From Drosophila miranda (Eukaryota; Arthropoda; Insecta; Diptera; Drosophilidae), in the NCBI RefSeq assembly GCF_003369915.1, contig NC_046676.1:3410001-3474000 (forward strand): a DNA stretch of 64,000 bases, read 5' to 3'. The notes below the pieces were generated by a model that saw only the letters and a program-made list of their open reading frames with translations, was not told where the DNA came from and searched no databases. A program made the translations under genes and the position numbers. This document shows positions 21,828-33,113 of the stretch, one piece after another (position 1 is the first letter of the stretch; the number at the start of each line of letters is the position of its first letter).

Positions 21828-24800
21828 GGTTAGGTTAGGTTGAGGCGGCTGCCGGGCTCGCTCGGAACCCGTCACACTTAGGCCGGTTTCGGCCCGTTTT
21901 GATACCGCATAGGATCATTTCCTTCCTGCGTTGTGAGACTTCCTGTCAGCAATTATCCCATCCAGATGCTCTCACAAAGTTCGCTATCCTCCTGGGACAT
22001 AGTTTGGACATCTCTGAGATGTCGTGTAGAAAGGCTGAGCCCAGGTGCTGTAGTCTTCTTCTGCTGAGAGCTGGGCAGGAGCAGAACAGATGTTCCACTG
22101 TCTCCTCCTCTTCCTCGTCTCTACAACTGCGACAAAAATCGTTATGTGGGGCCCCCAGCCTGTTAGCGTGGGTGCCTATTAGCCAGTGTCCCGTGAGGGA
22201 ACGTGTGACTACGCTGCACCTTTTCCTGCTTAACTTGAGGAGCTCGGAGGTGCGCTTCATGTCCATGGTCGGCCATGTTTGCCGAGTTGTGCGACATCGT
22301 GGCACTGTTTGCCACATATCGTTTTTTAGTCGCTTGTATTGCTCCCTTATAATGAGCTTACAGGTGGCCATTGGCATACAGATATCCTCCTTGTCTTGGA
22401 GAAGGGGGATTGTAGTGCCAGATCTGGCCAGCTCGTCCGCTATACAGTTGCCCTCGATGTCCCGGTGGCCCGGGACCCAAATCAGGCTAATAGCGAATTG
22501 CTGAGCCATCTCGTGCAGAGATTTGCGGCAGTCTGCCACGGTGGCCGAGTTCGAGGAAATCGCGCTTAGCGATTTGATCGCAGCCTGGCTGTCGCTATAA
22601 ATGTTTAGCTTGGTTGCCGTGACGGCAGCCGCTTGTAGGCAGTCTAGAGCCTCCCTGATTGCTATGACTTCCGCTTGAAAGACACTGCAATGATCTGGGA
22701 GTCTGAAGGAATGCCTTATGCTTAGCTGTTCAGAGTAGATTCCCCCTCCGACTCTGTCGTCCAGCTTTGATCCATCTGTGAAGATGTTTATGGCCCCATC
22801 TGGGCCTGGGAGTCCCTCGAGCCATTCGTCTCTGTGAGGGATGATTGTGTCGAAGGGAGTGTCTGTGTACTCTCTTGGAACTTGGTAGTCTGTTTTTGAG
22901 GGGACGGTACTGCTATTATTTAATATGGCTGAGTGACCTATACACTATGTCACCTATTGATCTGAGTCTCTTAGACGTATTGCTGCTGCTTCTGCCAGTT
23001 CCTTTCCTGCGAGGTCAAGGCTCTGTAGGCATAGGATGGCATTTAGCGCATCATTTGGGGTGGTGCGAAGAGCTCCGCTGATGCATAGGGCGGCAGTCCG
23101 CTGGACTTTGCCCAGTTGCTTGGTGATCGCCCTTTTTGATAGGGCCGGCCACCACACCGTAACTCCGTAGAGTAGTATTGGTCTAACTATAGCTTGATAT
23201 ATCCATTGGACTATGCTTGGGATCATACCCCATCTTAGCCCAATAGCTTTTTTGCATGTGTAGAGTGCAGTCATTGCCTTCTTCGCTCTGTCTTTGACAT
23301 TCAGGTTCCAGCTAAGCTTCTTGTCAATTACCAACCCTAAGTAACTGGCACTGTCGCTAAAGGAGAGCCTGCATCCTTGTAGTATTGGAGGGTTGAGGCG
23401 CGGGACCTTGTATTTATTTGTGAATAGTACGAGTTCCGTTTTTGAGGGATTTATTCCCAGACCGCGCGATTCTGTCCAATCCGACAGTTGCGCTAGCTTT
23501 GTGGACATTAAGTCGCACAGTGTTTGGGGGTATTTCCCCGAGAAGATAATCGCAACGTCGTCCGCATAGGCCACGACTTTGCAGCCCCCCCCTTCTAGGT
23601 CACATAGAATCTTGTTGACTGCTATGTTCCACAGAAGAGGAGACAGGACATCACCTTGCGGGGTGCCTCTGTTGACATACCTTGACTGGGCGGACGATCC
23701 CATCGATGATGTCACCGTCCTGCATGTGAGCAATTGATCAATGAGCATCACCAAGTGACGGTCCACCCCCAGGTCAGTCAGGGCTTCTGTAATGGCGCCC
23801 GGTACAACGTTGTTGAAAGCTCCCTCAATATCGAGAAAGGCTATGAGTGAGTACTCTTTGTGATGCAGAGATTTCTCTACCGCTGAGATCACTTCATGAA
23901 GAGCCGTTTCCGTGGATTTTCCTTTCCGGTAGGCATGCTGTGCGCCTGACAGCAACTGAGGGTGTATAGTTGTCCTCAGTTGCAGCCCGACGAGTCTCTC
24001 AAAGGTTTTGAGGAGGAAGGACGATAGGCTGATTGGTCTAAAGTCTTTTGCAGCTGAGTGCGAGGCTTTCCCAGCTTTGGGAATGAAGACTATCTTTGCC
24101 TTAAGCCATGTTCGCGGGATTGTACCCACAGCCAGTATCTTCCTGAAGATACCTTGTAGCCAGTTGATGGCCGTATCCCCGGCCTTCTGAAGTTGGGCCG
24201 GGATTACCTGGTCTGGGCCTGGCGATTTCAACGGGTTGAAGCTGTTTATTGCCCAGCTTATGTTACGTTTTGTGAGGATGTGATCCATCGAGGTTACCGG
24301 TCCCTCTCCTGGAAGATGTGCCGTCTCGATGGTTGTGCACCCTGGAAAATGTGTGTCTAGTAGAATGTGCAGGGACTCCTCACTGGAGTTAGTCCACGTG
24401 CCGTCATTCCTTTTAAGATACCCTACCGAGGGGTTAGTTTTTGAGAGAATCTTGCGAAGCCTTGCGGCCTCTGACGTTTCCTCAATTTCCGAGCAAAATT
24501 TTTGCCAAGAGGCCCTTTTTGCTTTCCTTGTTTCCTTTTTATATAGTGACAGACTGATTTTGTAGTCTGCCCAGTGGCTCTCCTCGTTCGCGCTTTTGGC
24601 CCTGTTGAAGAGAGTCCTGCAGCTTTTACGTAGGATGTCTATTTGTTTTGACCACCAGGGGGGTTTCTTTTTCCCCCTAGGTTTGCTAGAGGGGCACGCT
24701 GCCGCGAAGGCTTTGTTGCATGCCTCTGTGAACCTGTTCACTAGGCGATCTAGGTCGTCTTTTGTGTCAGGGCATGATGGTGCTTTGGAGGGGAGTAAGT

Positions 24801-25082
24801 CCTCCAGGGCTGAGCTATATTTTTCCCAGTTGGCTTTCCTGGGATTAATATAGTCCTTAGGTTTCGGACACTCGAGGGATAGTGTGGTCTCGATGTATCT
24901 ATGGTCAGAGAAAGAGTGGTCATCAAGGACTTGCCAACTCTTGACTATGTCTAACAGGTTGGAAGACACTAGGGTGATGTCAATAACCTCCTGTCGATTT
25001 TTAATTATAAAAGTGGGGTCGTTGCCCCGATTACAAATAAATAGATTTGAGTTAAGGATGAAGCTGAAAAGTGACTCACCCC
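21828..25082 (-). mobile_element. LOA/Bilbo-like non-LTR retrotransposon, 5'-truncated, with 11-bp TSD
   Basis: The element is flanked by direct repeats TCTCTTTGTAA at 21817-21827 and 25083-25093. Read on the minus strand it starts inside the endonuclease domain (IDITLVSSNLLDI ... FSDHRYIE). It continues through a full RT (KDFRPISLSSFLLKTFERL; FLDIEGAFNNV; RGTPQGDVLSPLLWN; VVAYADDVAIIF) into an RNase H domain (IFTDGSKLDD; YSDSQAAIKSL; WVPGHRDIEGNCIADELA). RT and RNase H share one frame, broken only by two TAG codons nine bases apart (22954-22956 and 22945-22947). The 3' end is TTAGGTTAGG-rich, as in LOA-clade elements. The RT ORF (24969-22954) is 671 codons. Confidence 0.88.
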
Positions 25083-25093
25083 TCTCTTTGTAA

Positions 25094-25345
25094 TAAACAT
25101 TGGAAAATTATTTTATTTAAAAATTTGGCGTTTTGCAGAAGTTCTGACATCATCATGGTCAACACAAAGTGCCAAGAGTTGCATCGCCATTTTTCGCTTC
25201 TCCATGAAAGTAACTTTATCGTCAAACAATGCAAGTGCGATATTTTCATCCGATAAATAACACAAAAGTTGTCGGACAGAATTTCGCTGCCGTTGCAAGG
25301 GAAGTTCTTGTACCGAAAAGTAAAAACGCAACCATTCATATGTAA
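25094..25345 (-). pseudogene. Transposon ORF fragment, upstream part
   Basis: The minus-strand reading WLRFYFSVQELPLQRQRNS, then LLCYLSDENIALALFDD, then MEKRKMAMQLLAL resembles the region preceding the VVNDxAER block in the same transposon-derived family. It stops shortly before the LINE insertion site. The next part resumes on the far side of the LINE at 21816. Confidence 0.45.
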
Positions 25346-25666
25346 GGTTTATTTGTGACTAAAAAATGCTCTGCTCGCAGGCAGATAGAGACCGAACGAA
25401 AGGGAGAACAAAAAGAGAGATAAGAGAACGTCGTTTCGTTACGTCTCTCACTCCATGATGCAATTGTACGTCTACATATTCATATGTCTGTCAATACATG
25501 CGTGCATTGCTAGAGATGGTCATTCTTCAACAAAAGGCTGCAAGTATTTTTTTTTTTTGATCGACGTTTGCCATTTTTGGATCAAATTCTTTATAGTTGT
25601 ACATTTTGCGCATAAATTGAAAGTTTATAAAAGCTCTATAAAAATAGAAACGTCGCTCAAATATTT
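25346..25666. other. Unassigned AT-rich spacer
   Basis: Contains GAGA-type purine tracts and a T10-11 run; no gene or known repeat was recognised. Confidence 0.3.
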
Positions 25667-26199
25667 TTCTTCTTGAGTTGTCAACTTAAACTTCTCTCGA
25701 AAACTATATATTTTAAAGGTATAAATCGCCGTATACATCCAGCGTGGATGGTGCATTGGTTCAGGGAGTCGGAAAAATTACCTTTCGGAACCAATCGTAA
25801 ACAAATTCGAGTTAACTCTAACGATTTAACGTAAGCACGCGCATGAGTTTTCTCAATTCAACTTGACAGAAGTACTGATCAGTCGCACCAAACTTAAACT
25901 TGATTTTTTCAATAGTTTTCCAGGAATCTTTAAATCTGGCAAAGAGTGAAACGTTTGTACCTGATGTAGCTTCGGCACATGACTCAAATGCTGCCCGTAA
26001 ATTTCACTGCTGTGATGTCAGCATGGGAGGTATAAGAGTCTTTATTATAATAGTTTCTCTAGGCGGAAGGTAGCGCCCTGTAGTTGTCCAGAATTGGACA
26101 CAGTTGTATCAAAACAGGCGTTTTTAATTTGATCAACTAGTCCCAGTTCCGTTCCCATTCACACATGCATTTTGGGTAGACGAGGGTGGCAATTCGATA
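25667..26199. repeat. Unclassified 0.5-kb repeat, copy 2
   Basis: The same unit as 17446-17957 in the same orientation, with a 25-bp segment (around 26013-26037, TGATGTCAGCATGGGAGG...) missing from copy 1. It again runs directly into a DINE-1 left end that shares the unusual GAGTGTTGGGG variant with copy 1's DINE-1. The repeat and its DINE-1 therefore moved or were duplicated together. Confidence 0.8.
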
Positions 26200-27439
26200 T
26201 TTTATACCCGATACTCAAAATGAGTGTTGGGGTATATTAGGTTTAGCTATCCTCCGGCAGACGCCGCTAATATTACACGACACGACAAAGAGTGCGTGCG
26301 AGAGAGACAGAAAATCAGTCTGAGCGTGACGTCGGGCGCTGCGTAGCCACTGCATATTGATTTGTTCTTTTTATACCCGATACTCAAAATGAGTATTGGG
26401 GTATATTAGATTTGTGGTAAAAGTGGAAGGATGCAACAGATTTTCGTCCTTTGTGTGGGCGGAAGGGGGTGGGGCGAAATTTTGAGATATACGTTTTATA
26501 GTGAGATCTAACAGAAGTGCGGATACCAAATTTGGTTACTCTAGCCTTAATAGTCTCTGAGATTTGTGGATGCCCCAGATTTTCGTCCTTTGCGGGGGCG
26601 GAAGGGGGTGTGGCGAAATTTGGACACGAAACGGTCAAGGTCCGATATCACAGGAGTGTGGATACCAAATTTGGTTGCTATGGCTCTTATAGGTTCTGAG
26701 ATCCTTGAACTCATATTTTGCAATTGGCAAAACAGACCATGAAACCTGTGTGTTAGAGAGAGACAGAGCGAGAAAAAATGAAATTGTTTTCTTGATTCTG
26801 GCTATAATAATTATACGATCTGGTTGAGATTTTACACTCTAGAACATATAGTCATCCTCTACGATTCTGCGTTTTTGGTTTTATCGTATTATCATTTTTT
26901 TTAAAAATGGGGATGCCACAGATTTTCGTCCTTTGTGGGGGCGGAAGTGGGCGGGGCGAAGTTTTGAAATATTTTTGTAGCAGTGACATATCACAGAAGT
27001 CTGGATCCAAAACAACGTTGCTCTAGCTCTTATAGTCTTTGAGCACTAGGCGCTGAAGGGGACGGACAGACGGACGGACGGACAGACGGACAGACAGACA
27101 GGGCCCAATCGACTCGGCTATTGATGCTGATCAAGAATATATATACTTTATGGGGTCGGAAACGATTCCTTCTGGACGTTACACACATCCACTTTTACCA
27201 CAAATCTAATATACCCCAATACTCATTTTGAGTATCGGGTATAAAAAGAACAAATCAATTTGCAGTGGCTACGCAGCGCCCGACGTCACGCTCAGACTGA
27301 TTTTCTGTCTCTCTCGCACGCACTCTTTGTCGTGTCGTGTAATATTAGCGGCGTCTGCAGGAGGAGAGCCATACTGACTAAGTATCGGGTATAAATGTAG
27401 AGTTGCGGTCTACGCAGCAACTCACAACGTTCCCCCTCG
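26200..27439. mobile_element. Foldback/nested DINE-1 complex
   Basis: A + oriented left end (26200-26246) is followed by an inverted right-hand block (26249-26371) and another + left end (26372-26427). A long minus-oriented body ends at the left terminus (about 26428-27243), and a + right part (27244-27439) closes with CCCCCTCG. The segments 26249-26427 and 27193-27372 are inverted copies of each other. Both carry the private variant GTCGTGTAATATT (other copies have GTTTAATATT), so one arm derives from the other. Confidence 0.8.
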
Positions 27440-27769
27440 TTTAATACTCTAAACTTGTAATTGCACATTAATCTGAAAAGTTGAGTGTTAACTATTTGTT
27501 GTTAGCTTAAATATTAAATCAAAATAAAAAAAAAGTTCAATCTGATCAGAGCGATATGTAGGATAACTGCCATAGGAACCATTGGCCAAATAGCGTGTTT
27601 TTGAACTTTGACCTCAAGTCGGCACTTCTAAACGTTGTCAAATCAGTCTGAAACTTTATATTTTATTGTTTTATAACAAAAGGAACATTTTTAGACCCTG
27701 AGAATTTTGATTCCGACACATTTTTTTTCGCCGAAACAAATAAGCGCAAGCCTAGTAAACACATTTCAT
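27440..27769. other. Unassigned spacer with short dispersed repeat
   Basis: Positions about 27487-27570 are an inverted match to about 20728-20835 (GTTAACTATTTGTTGTTAGC; GATCAGAGCGATAT). In both places the match lies next to decayed CR1-like sequence. There is no gene. Confidence 0.4.
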
Positions 27770-28585
27770 CGTTCTAGCCCCTATACCCGGTGCCCCTATA
27801 TGCGGTGGTTCTCTTGAGAGAATTACCCTGGTGGATGATCGCGGTGTTATATTAGACGCCAAGCTAAAGTTTTCTGAACACATTTCTAACATGGTAAATA
27901 AGGAAATGGTCGTGCTTGAGTTTATAAAGAGGTGGTCAAAGGAATTTGACGACCCCTATATAACAAAGACTCTTTATATTTCGGCTATACACGGCTCTTG
28001 TGTATGGCGCCCTCAGTACAAAGTACACCAGGACCGCCCAGAAGTTTGGGGATTCAAGTTTGATATTGACATCTCATCCTAATAGATTGCTATTAATATA
28101 CCTTTCATCTTTCATAATAGCAGAAAAAAGGTTAGTGTTATTTTTGTGCACAACTTGATCAATGGTGACGTAGATAGCCCTGGTTTGTTAAGCCGCATAA
28201 ACTTTACGATTCCAATTAGATCCATTATAAACTAGAAAGCGTTGTTCCTTCCATTTTGTGGATTGAATTATTTCTTAGATGAATCGATTAGGATCTTATG
28301 CTTGGATTATAATTCCCTCTACCATATCCACCACTGATCCCCTTCCTCTTATTAAACTACTAATACTCACACACCTTTCTTGTAATTAGTAATTATATTT
28401 GTATTTTGAATGCATGCTTAGTTCTTTTGCTAAGTTTAGTTCTAAGTTCTAATAGCTATCTTTCCTAAATGTTCGTGATCGGTTCGGTTATCGCGTCGCA
28501 CGTCATGCTGCAGCGCATCTCGGTCGGTTGGGCGGCAGAAGGGCTGCGCTATTGCCTGGGATCCGCGCGTAATAGCTTTTTTCGC
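27770..28585 (+). mobile_element. CR1-like non-LTR fragment, decayed
   Basis: Corresponds to the C-terminal half of the RT frame (GGTTCTCTTGAGAGAATTAC onward) and the GC-rich 3' UTR (GGGCTGCG ... CTGGGATCCGCGCGTAATAG) of the 30577-32078 element. It has many substitutions, a deletion that truncates the VHQDR region and several stops. A residual open stretch at 27831-28082 keeps FSEHISNMVNKEM and RWSKEFDDPYITKTLY. Confidence 0.85.
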
Positions 28586-28835
28586 GTTGGATGCCAAGCA
28601 ATTTAAACATCGGTCAAAGAAAATAGGTGTAAGAAAATGATACAAAAATACGATCGCGGAGCTTCAAAAACTGCATATAACATCTACAGAGGTTACGTAT
28701 AACGGATATAGGAAATTGAGCACGAAAAAAAGCATTTTAATCGACGGTACCCATAACCCATTATGGGTTTAAAACGAGCTATGCATATGTATGTGCAAAT
28801 GAATATTTGTGCATCATACATATAAATAAAACGGA

Positions 28836-29060
28836 CGAGGGGGAACGTTGTGAGTTGCTCTCGCTCTTATAGTCTTTGAGCACTAGGCGCTGAAGGGGAC
28901 GGACAGACAGACATGGCTCAATCGACTCGGCTATTGATGCTGATCAAGAATATATATACTTTATGGGGTCGGAAACGATTCCTTTTGGACGTTACACACA
29001 TCCACTTTTACCACAAATCTAATATACCCCAATACTCATTTTGAGTATCGGGTATAAAAA
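28836..29060 (-). mobile_element. DINE-1 with 0.9-kb internal deletion
   Basis: The right end CGAGGGGGAACGTTGTGAGTTGCT is joined directly to internal CTCGCTCTTATAG and then runs to the left end. The intact copy at 33114-34210 has the hexamer GTTGCT at both breakpoints, so the deletion occurred at 6-bp microhomology. This copy forms the left part of the segmental duplication. Confidence 0.85.
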
Positions 29061-30576
29061 TTACTTTTCATTATAATAATCCATCCAAACATAACATTTC
29101 TGAAACAAAACGTTTTTAAATAAATCTTAAAGAAGACGACAATTATGCCAAATGGCAGTTCGTGGAACAATTTTTATACCCGGTACTCGAGAACTTAGGG
29201 ATATATTAGTTTTGTGGTGGTATATAAAATAAACATGCATATTCTTGGTCAGCATCGATATGGCTATGTCTGTCAGACCGTCCGAGCTAGAGCAACCAAA
29301 TTTTGTATCCAGACTCCTTTGATATCACACTGTTACATACATGCTATATATGTATTTCAAAATTTCGTTCCGCCCCCACAAAGCACGAATCAGACAACGT
29401 GAAAAAGGTTTAAATAAAATGAGTGGGGCAGCATTAATTTTGAAAAATCGGTAAAAATATGCATCCAAGTTCAAAAATGAACCGATGAATACCAAAATAA
29501 AGTCAGTCTAAGATCAGATTCGGTCAGAAAAAGTTAATGACTCGCAATAAAAACTTCTTTTAGGTAGTAACAGAAAAGAACTGAGAAGACAGCGTACGAA
29601 TGTGACCGAGGAAGAACGGGAATCCGTACGCGAGAGAAGTAAACTTAAAACACAGAGAAATAGCGGGATCCACTGGATTTGAAGGGGAATTCGGCAACGG
29701 AAGCGGGATATTGGGAAACTCAATATCGGCAAATCAAAAAATATTTTATACCCACAGGTATTGCATTTGAAAGGTTTAGGGTTTTGTTCATTTCATATCC
29801 GTTCTAACACAATGTGCGTAGCGTGGCTGGGCCCGCTAGTATATATTTTAAATAATTTATTTTTTTTATTATTAATATTAATTAATTAATAATAAATGTG
29901 GATTCTATTTTATTTCGCCTTCTTTTTCATCTCTGTCAGCAACTGTTCACCGACTCTTCACATGAATAAAATCATACGAATTGAATCTAGCTTATTGAAC
30001 AACTGTACAAACTGATCGGAAAGAACACATTCATGAAACGCACAGTTTTAATGATTTAAAATCAACAACGCACAAAAATACATACATATGTATGTACATA
30101 CATATTTTCCGATTGAACGTGAACGGTAAATATTCAAGTATTGTTCATGTATGAAAGTTTGTGCAATCACCCATGCCGTTCTTCGATTTGCATAGAAATT
30201 CAATTTTTGAAATTCTCAACTATAGTGTTACTGTTAAGAACTATGGAACAATGTTTTATGTATATGCCTGAAGAATTGCATAATTTATTGATTATGTAAA
30301 AAATGGAACTCTATACTATTTCTTGTAAATATGCATACATTTTAAATAAAAAGAAACTAGAGACAATGAATGGACACAAGTTACTTACAAACAAATTTTC
30401 AAAGCTGCGCAGAATACTTAGTAAAATACTTGAGGACTTCACTTAGGCATAGTTAGTTGTACAAATAAAAATTGATACACGTAAGTAAAACAAATACCTA
30501 ACTTAATAATTAAATTAAAATCCTGGCTTAGATATTTATGACGCGACTAAATGAATGAGGACTCGCAGTTTTGCAT
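28861..30576. repeat. Segmental duplication, distal copy
   Basis: From the DINE-1 body to GACTCGCAGTTTTGCAT, this matches 34003-35726 with a constant offset of 5,150 bp (from 29061 to 30576). By eye there are only a handful of differences: CCA/ACA near 29149, TAA/TTA near 29435, and two compensating single-base indels. It contains a diverged DINE-1-like element, a GGGCCCGCTAGTATATATTT segment and AT-rich DNA, and no gene. It ends exactly where the CR1-like LINE begins. Confidence 0.9.
29171..29395 (+). mobile_element. Old diverged DINE-1-like element (also at 34321-34545)
   Basis: Begins TTTTATACCCGGTACTCGAG and retains recognisable family landmarks (ATTCTTGGTCAGCATCGATA; AGAGCAACCAAATTTTGTAT; TTCCGCCCCCACAAAGCACG), with many changes and no right end. 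The second copy is its duplicate within the segmental duplication. Confidence 0.7.
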
Positions 30577-32078
30577 CTCCAACTCAGCATGGATTTATAA
30601 GGCGGCGATCAACCACCACGAACTTGTTAGAGTTTACCTCTTTCATTATTAAAGGCTTTCAATGTAACTTACAGACGGATGTTATTTACACCGACTTTAG
30701 TAAAGCATTCGACTCTGTAAACCATTCCCTTTTAGCGCATAAACTTGACCTTTTAGGGTTTCCGCCCAACCTCCTGAGATGGATTTCTAGCTATCTTTGT
30801 TCTAGGTCTCAAAGAGTCCTCTTCAAAAACTCCCTCTCTTTCCCAGTAAAGGTTTCTTCGGGAGTACCACAAGGCAGCCATCTAGGCCCCTTACTCTTCA
30901 CACTCTTTATTAATGACTTACCTTCAGTATTAACATACTCTCGAGTACTTATGAATGCGGATGATGTTAAACTCTGTGTCCAGTACAAGGACATTTCATT
31001 TCATTCTCGCTTGCAATCCGATCTCAATAACTTTCAGTCATGGTGTTGTGCAAACTTGTTACACCTTAATGCCTCGAAATGCAAAGTTATGACATTTCAT
31101 CGTTCTAGCCCTTTGTTGGCTCCTTACACCCTATTTGGTGGTTCTCTTGAGAGAATTACCCTGGTGGATGATCTGGGTGTTATGTTAGACCCCAAGTTAA
31201 AGTTTTCCGAACACATTTCTACCATGGTAAATAAGGCCATGAGCGTGCTTGGGTTTATAAAGAGGTGGTCAAAGGAATTTGACGACCCCTATATAACAAA
31301 GACTCTCTATACCTCGCTTGTTCGTCCGATCTTAGAATACGGCTCCTGTGTATGGTGCCCTCAGTACAAAGTACACCAGGACCGTATAGAATCAGTACAA
31401 AAAAACTTTTTACTCTTTGCTCTGCGGGGCCTTAACTGGGATGCGGGTGTAAGACTCCCATCTTACTCTAGTAGACTACTATTAGTAAACCTCCCATCCT
31501 TAGTTAACCGTAGAAAAATGCTTGGTGTGATATTTATGCACAACTTGATCAGGGGTGACATAGACAGCCCTGATCTGTTGAGCCACATAAACTTCACGAT
31601 TCCTATTAGACTGACTAGAAATTTTATACCGTTGTTCCTTCCACTTTGTAGATCGAATTATTCCTTGCATGAACCGTTTAGGGTCTTATGCTCGGATTAT
31701 AATTCCCTCTACCATATTATATCCACCACTAATTCTCTTCCTCTTATTAAATTATTAATCCTTACACACCTTTCTATTAATTAGTAACTGTAGTGGTATT
31801 TGTACTTTGATTGCATGCTTAGTTTCTTAGTAAGTTTAGTACTAATTTTCCTCGAATGTTAGTCTAATAGCTATCTTTCTTGCATGTTCGCGTTTGGTTC
31901 GGCTACGCACCGCGCGTCATGCGGCAGCGCCCCTCGGTCGGTTGGGCGGGAGGAGGGCTGCGTTTTGCCTGGGATCCGCGCGTAACAGCCTTCTGCTGGT
32001 GTCACACGGGCCACTTGACGGTGCAGTAACTGCATCGCCTCTTGAAAGATGCAGTCATTGCATGTCAACGTCCACACA
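30577..32078 (+). mobile_element. CR1-like non-LTR retrotransposon, copy 3 (5'-truncated, RT open)
   Basis: The RT frame is open from the insertion junction to 31784 and is nearly identical to copy 1. It includes VIYTDFSKAFDSVNHSLL, SGVPQGSHLGPLLF, the same LMNADD site, PILEYGSCVWCPQYK and a C-terminus of HLSIN. It starts further downstream in the RT domain than copy 1. The 3' UTR ends GTCAACGTCCACAC followed by an A8 run. About 15 bases of host sequence fused to its start supply the apparent N-terminus (MRTRSFA) of the frame. High similarity to copy 1 implies recent activity or conversion. Confidence 0.88.
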
Positions 32079-32089
32079 AAAAAAACGGA

Positions 32090-32777
32090 CGAGGGGGAAC
32101 GTTGTGAGTTGCTGCGGACACCGCAACTCTACAGTTATACCCGATACTAAGTCAGTATGGCTCTCCTCCGGCAGACGCCGCTAATATTAAACGACACGAC
32201 AAAGAGTGCGTGCGAGAGAGTCAGAAAATCAGTCTGAGCGTGACGTCGGGCGCTGCGTAGCCACTGCAAATTGATTTGTTCCTTTTGGCTATAAAAATTA
32301 TCTGATCTGATCCAGATTCAACAATCTGATAGATATGGTCGTTATCTATGATTCTGCGTTTTTAGTTTTCTCGAATCTGCAATATTGTGGATGCAACAGA
32401 TTTTCGTCCTTTGTGTGGGCGGAAGGGGTTGGGGCGAAATTTTGAGATATACGTTTTATAGTGAGATCTAACAGGAGTGCGGATACTAAGTTTGGTTACT
32501 CTAGCGTTAATAGTCTCTGAGATTTGTGGATGCCCCAGATTGACACGAAACGGTCAAGGTCCGATATCACAGGAGTGTGGACACCGGACAGACGGACAGA
32601 CGGACGGACGGACAGACGGACAGACAGACATGGCTCAATCGACTCGGCTATTGATGCTGATCAAGAATATATATACTTTATGGGGTCGGAAACGATTCCT
32701 TTTGGACGTTACACACATCCACTTTTACCACAAATCTAATATACCCCAATACTCATTTTGAGTATCGGGTATAAAAA
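32090..32777 (-). mobile_element. DINE-1 with large internal deletion (subfamily A)
   Basis: The same internal junctions as 20924-21610 (ACAGGAGTGTGGACACCGGA next to the minisatellite core, and GCCCCAGAT|TGACACGAAACG). Both termini are present. It abuts the A-rich tail of the CR1-like element. Confidence 0.88.
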
Positions 32778-33113
32778 ACGGAAAATGCTATTTGGAGGCA
32801 TAGGTAGTATGGGGTTGCCATTTTCCCACAAGTTATGGAAAATTTGCGCACTACGGAAGGGTTTTGGTTCAATTGGTCAATGTAGGTGCTAAATAATTTA
32901 TTGTAATATTGGAAAGAAGTTTTCAATGTTCAGAAGGAGTAAGAAAATAGTCTTGATCGGAAAAAGAAGAGAATATAATCATTTCGTCATATTTTCTATT
33001 AAAACTATTCTCAGCTCAGAATCTATCTGAATATTTTTTACTTCGAATTTGAGCCGATCGGATCAATAAATCATAATGAATCTATACGAACCAAATGTTA
33101 AATGTATGACTAA
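32778..33113. other. Unique spacer, no gene
   Basis: About 340 bp of AT-rich sequence with no recognisable gene or repeat. Confidence 0.4.
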
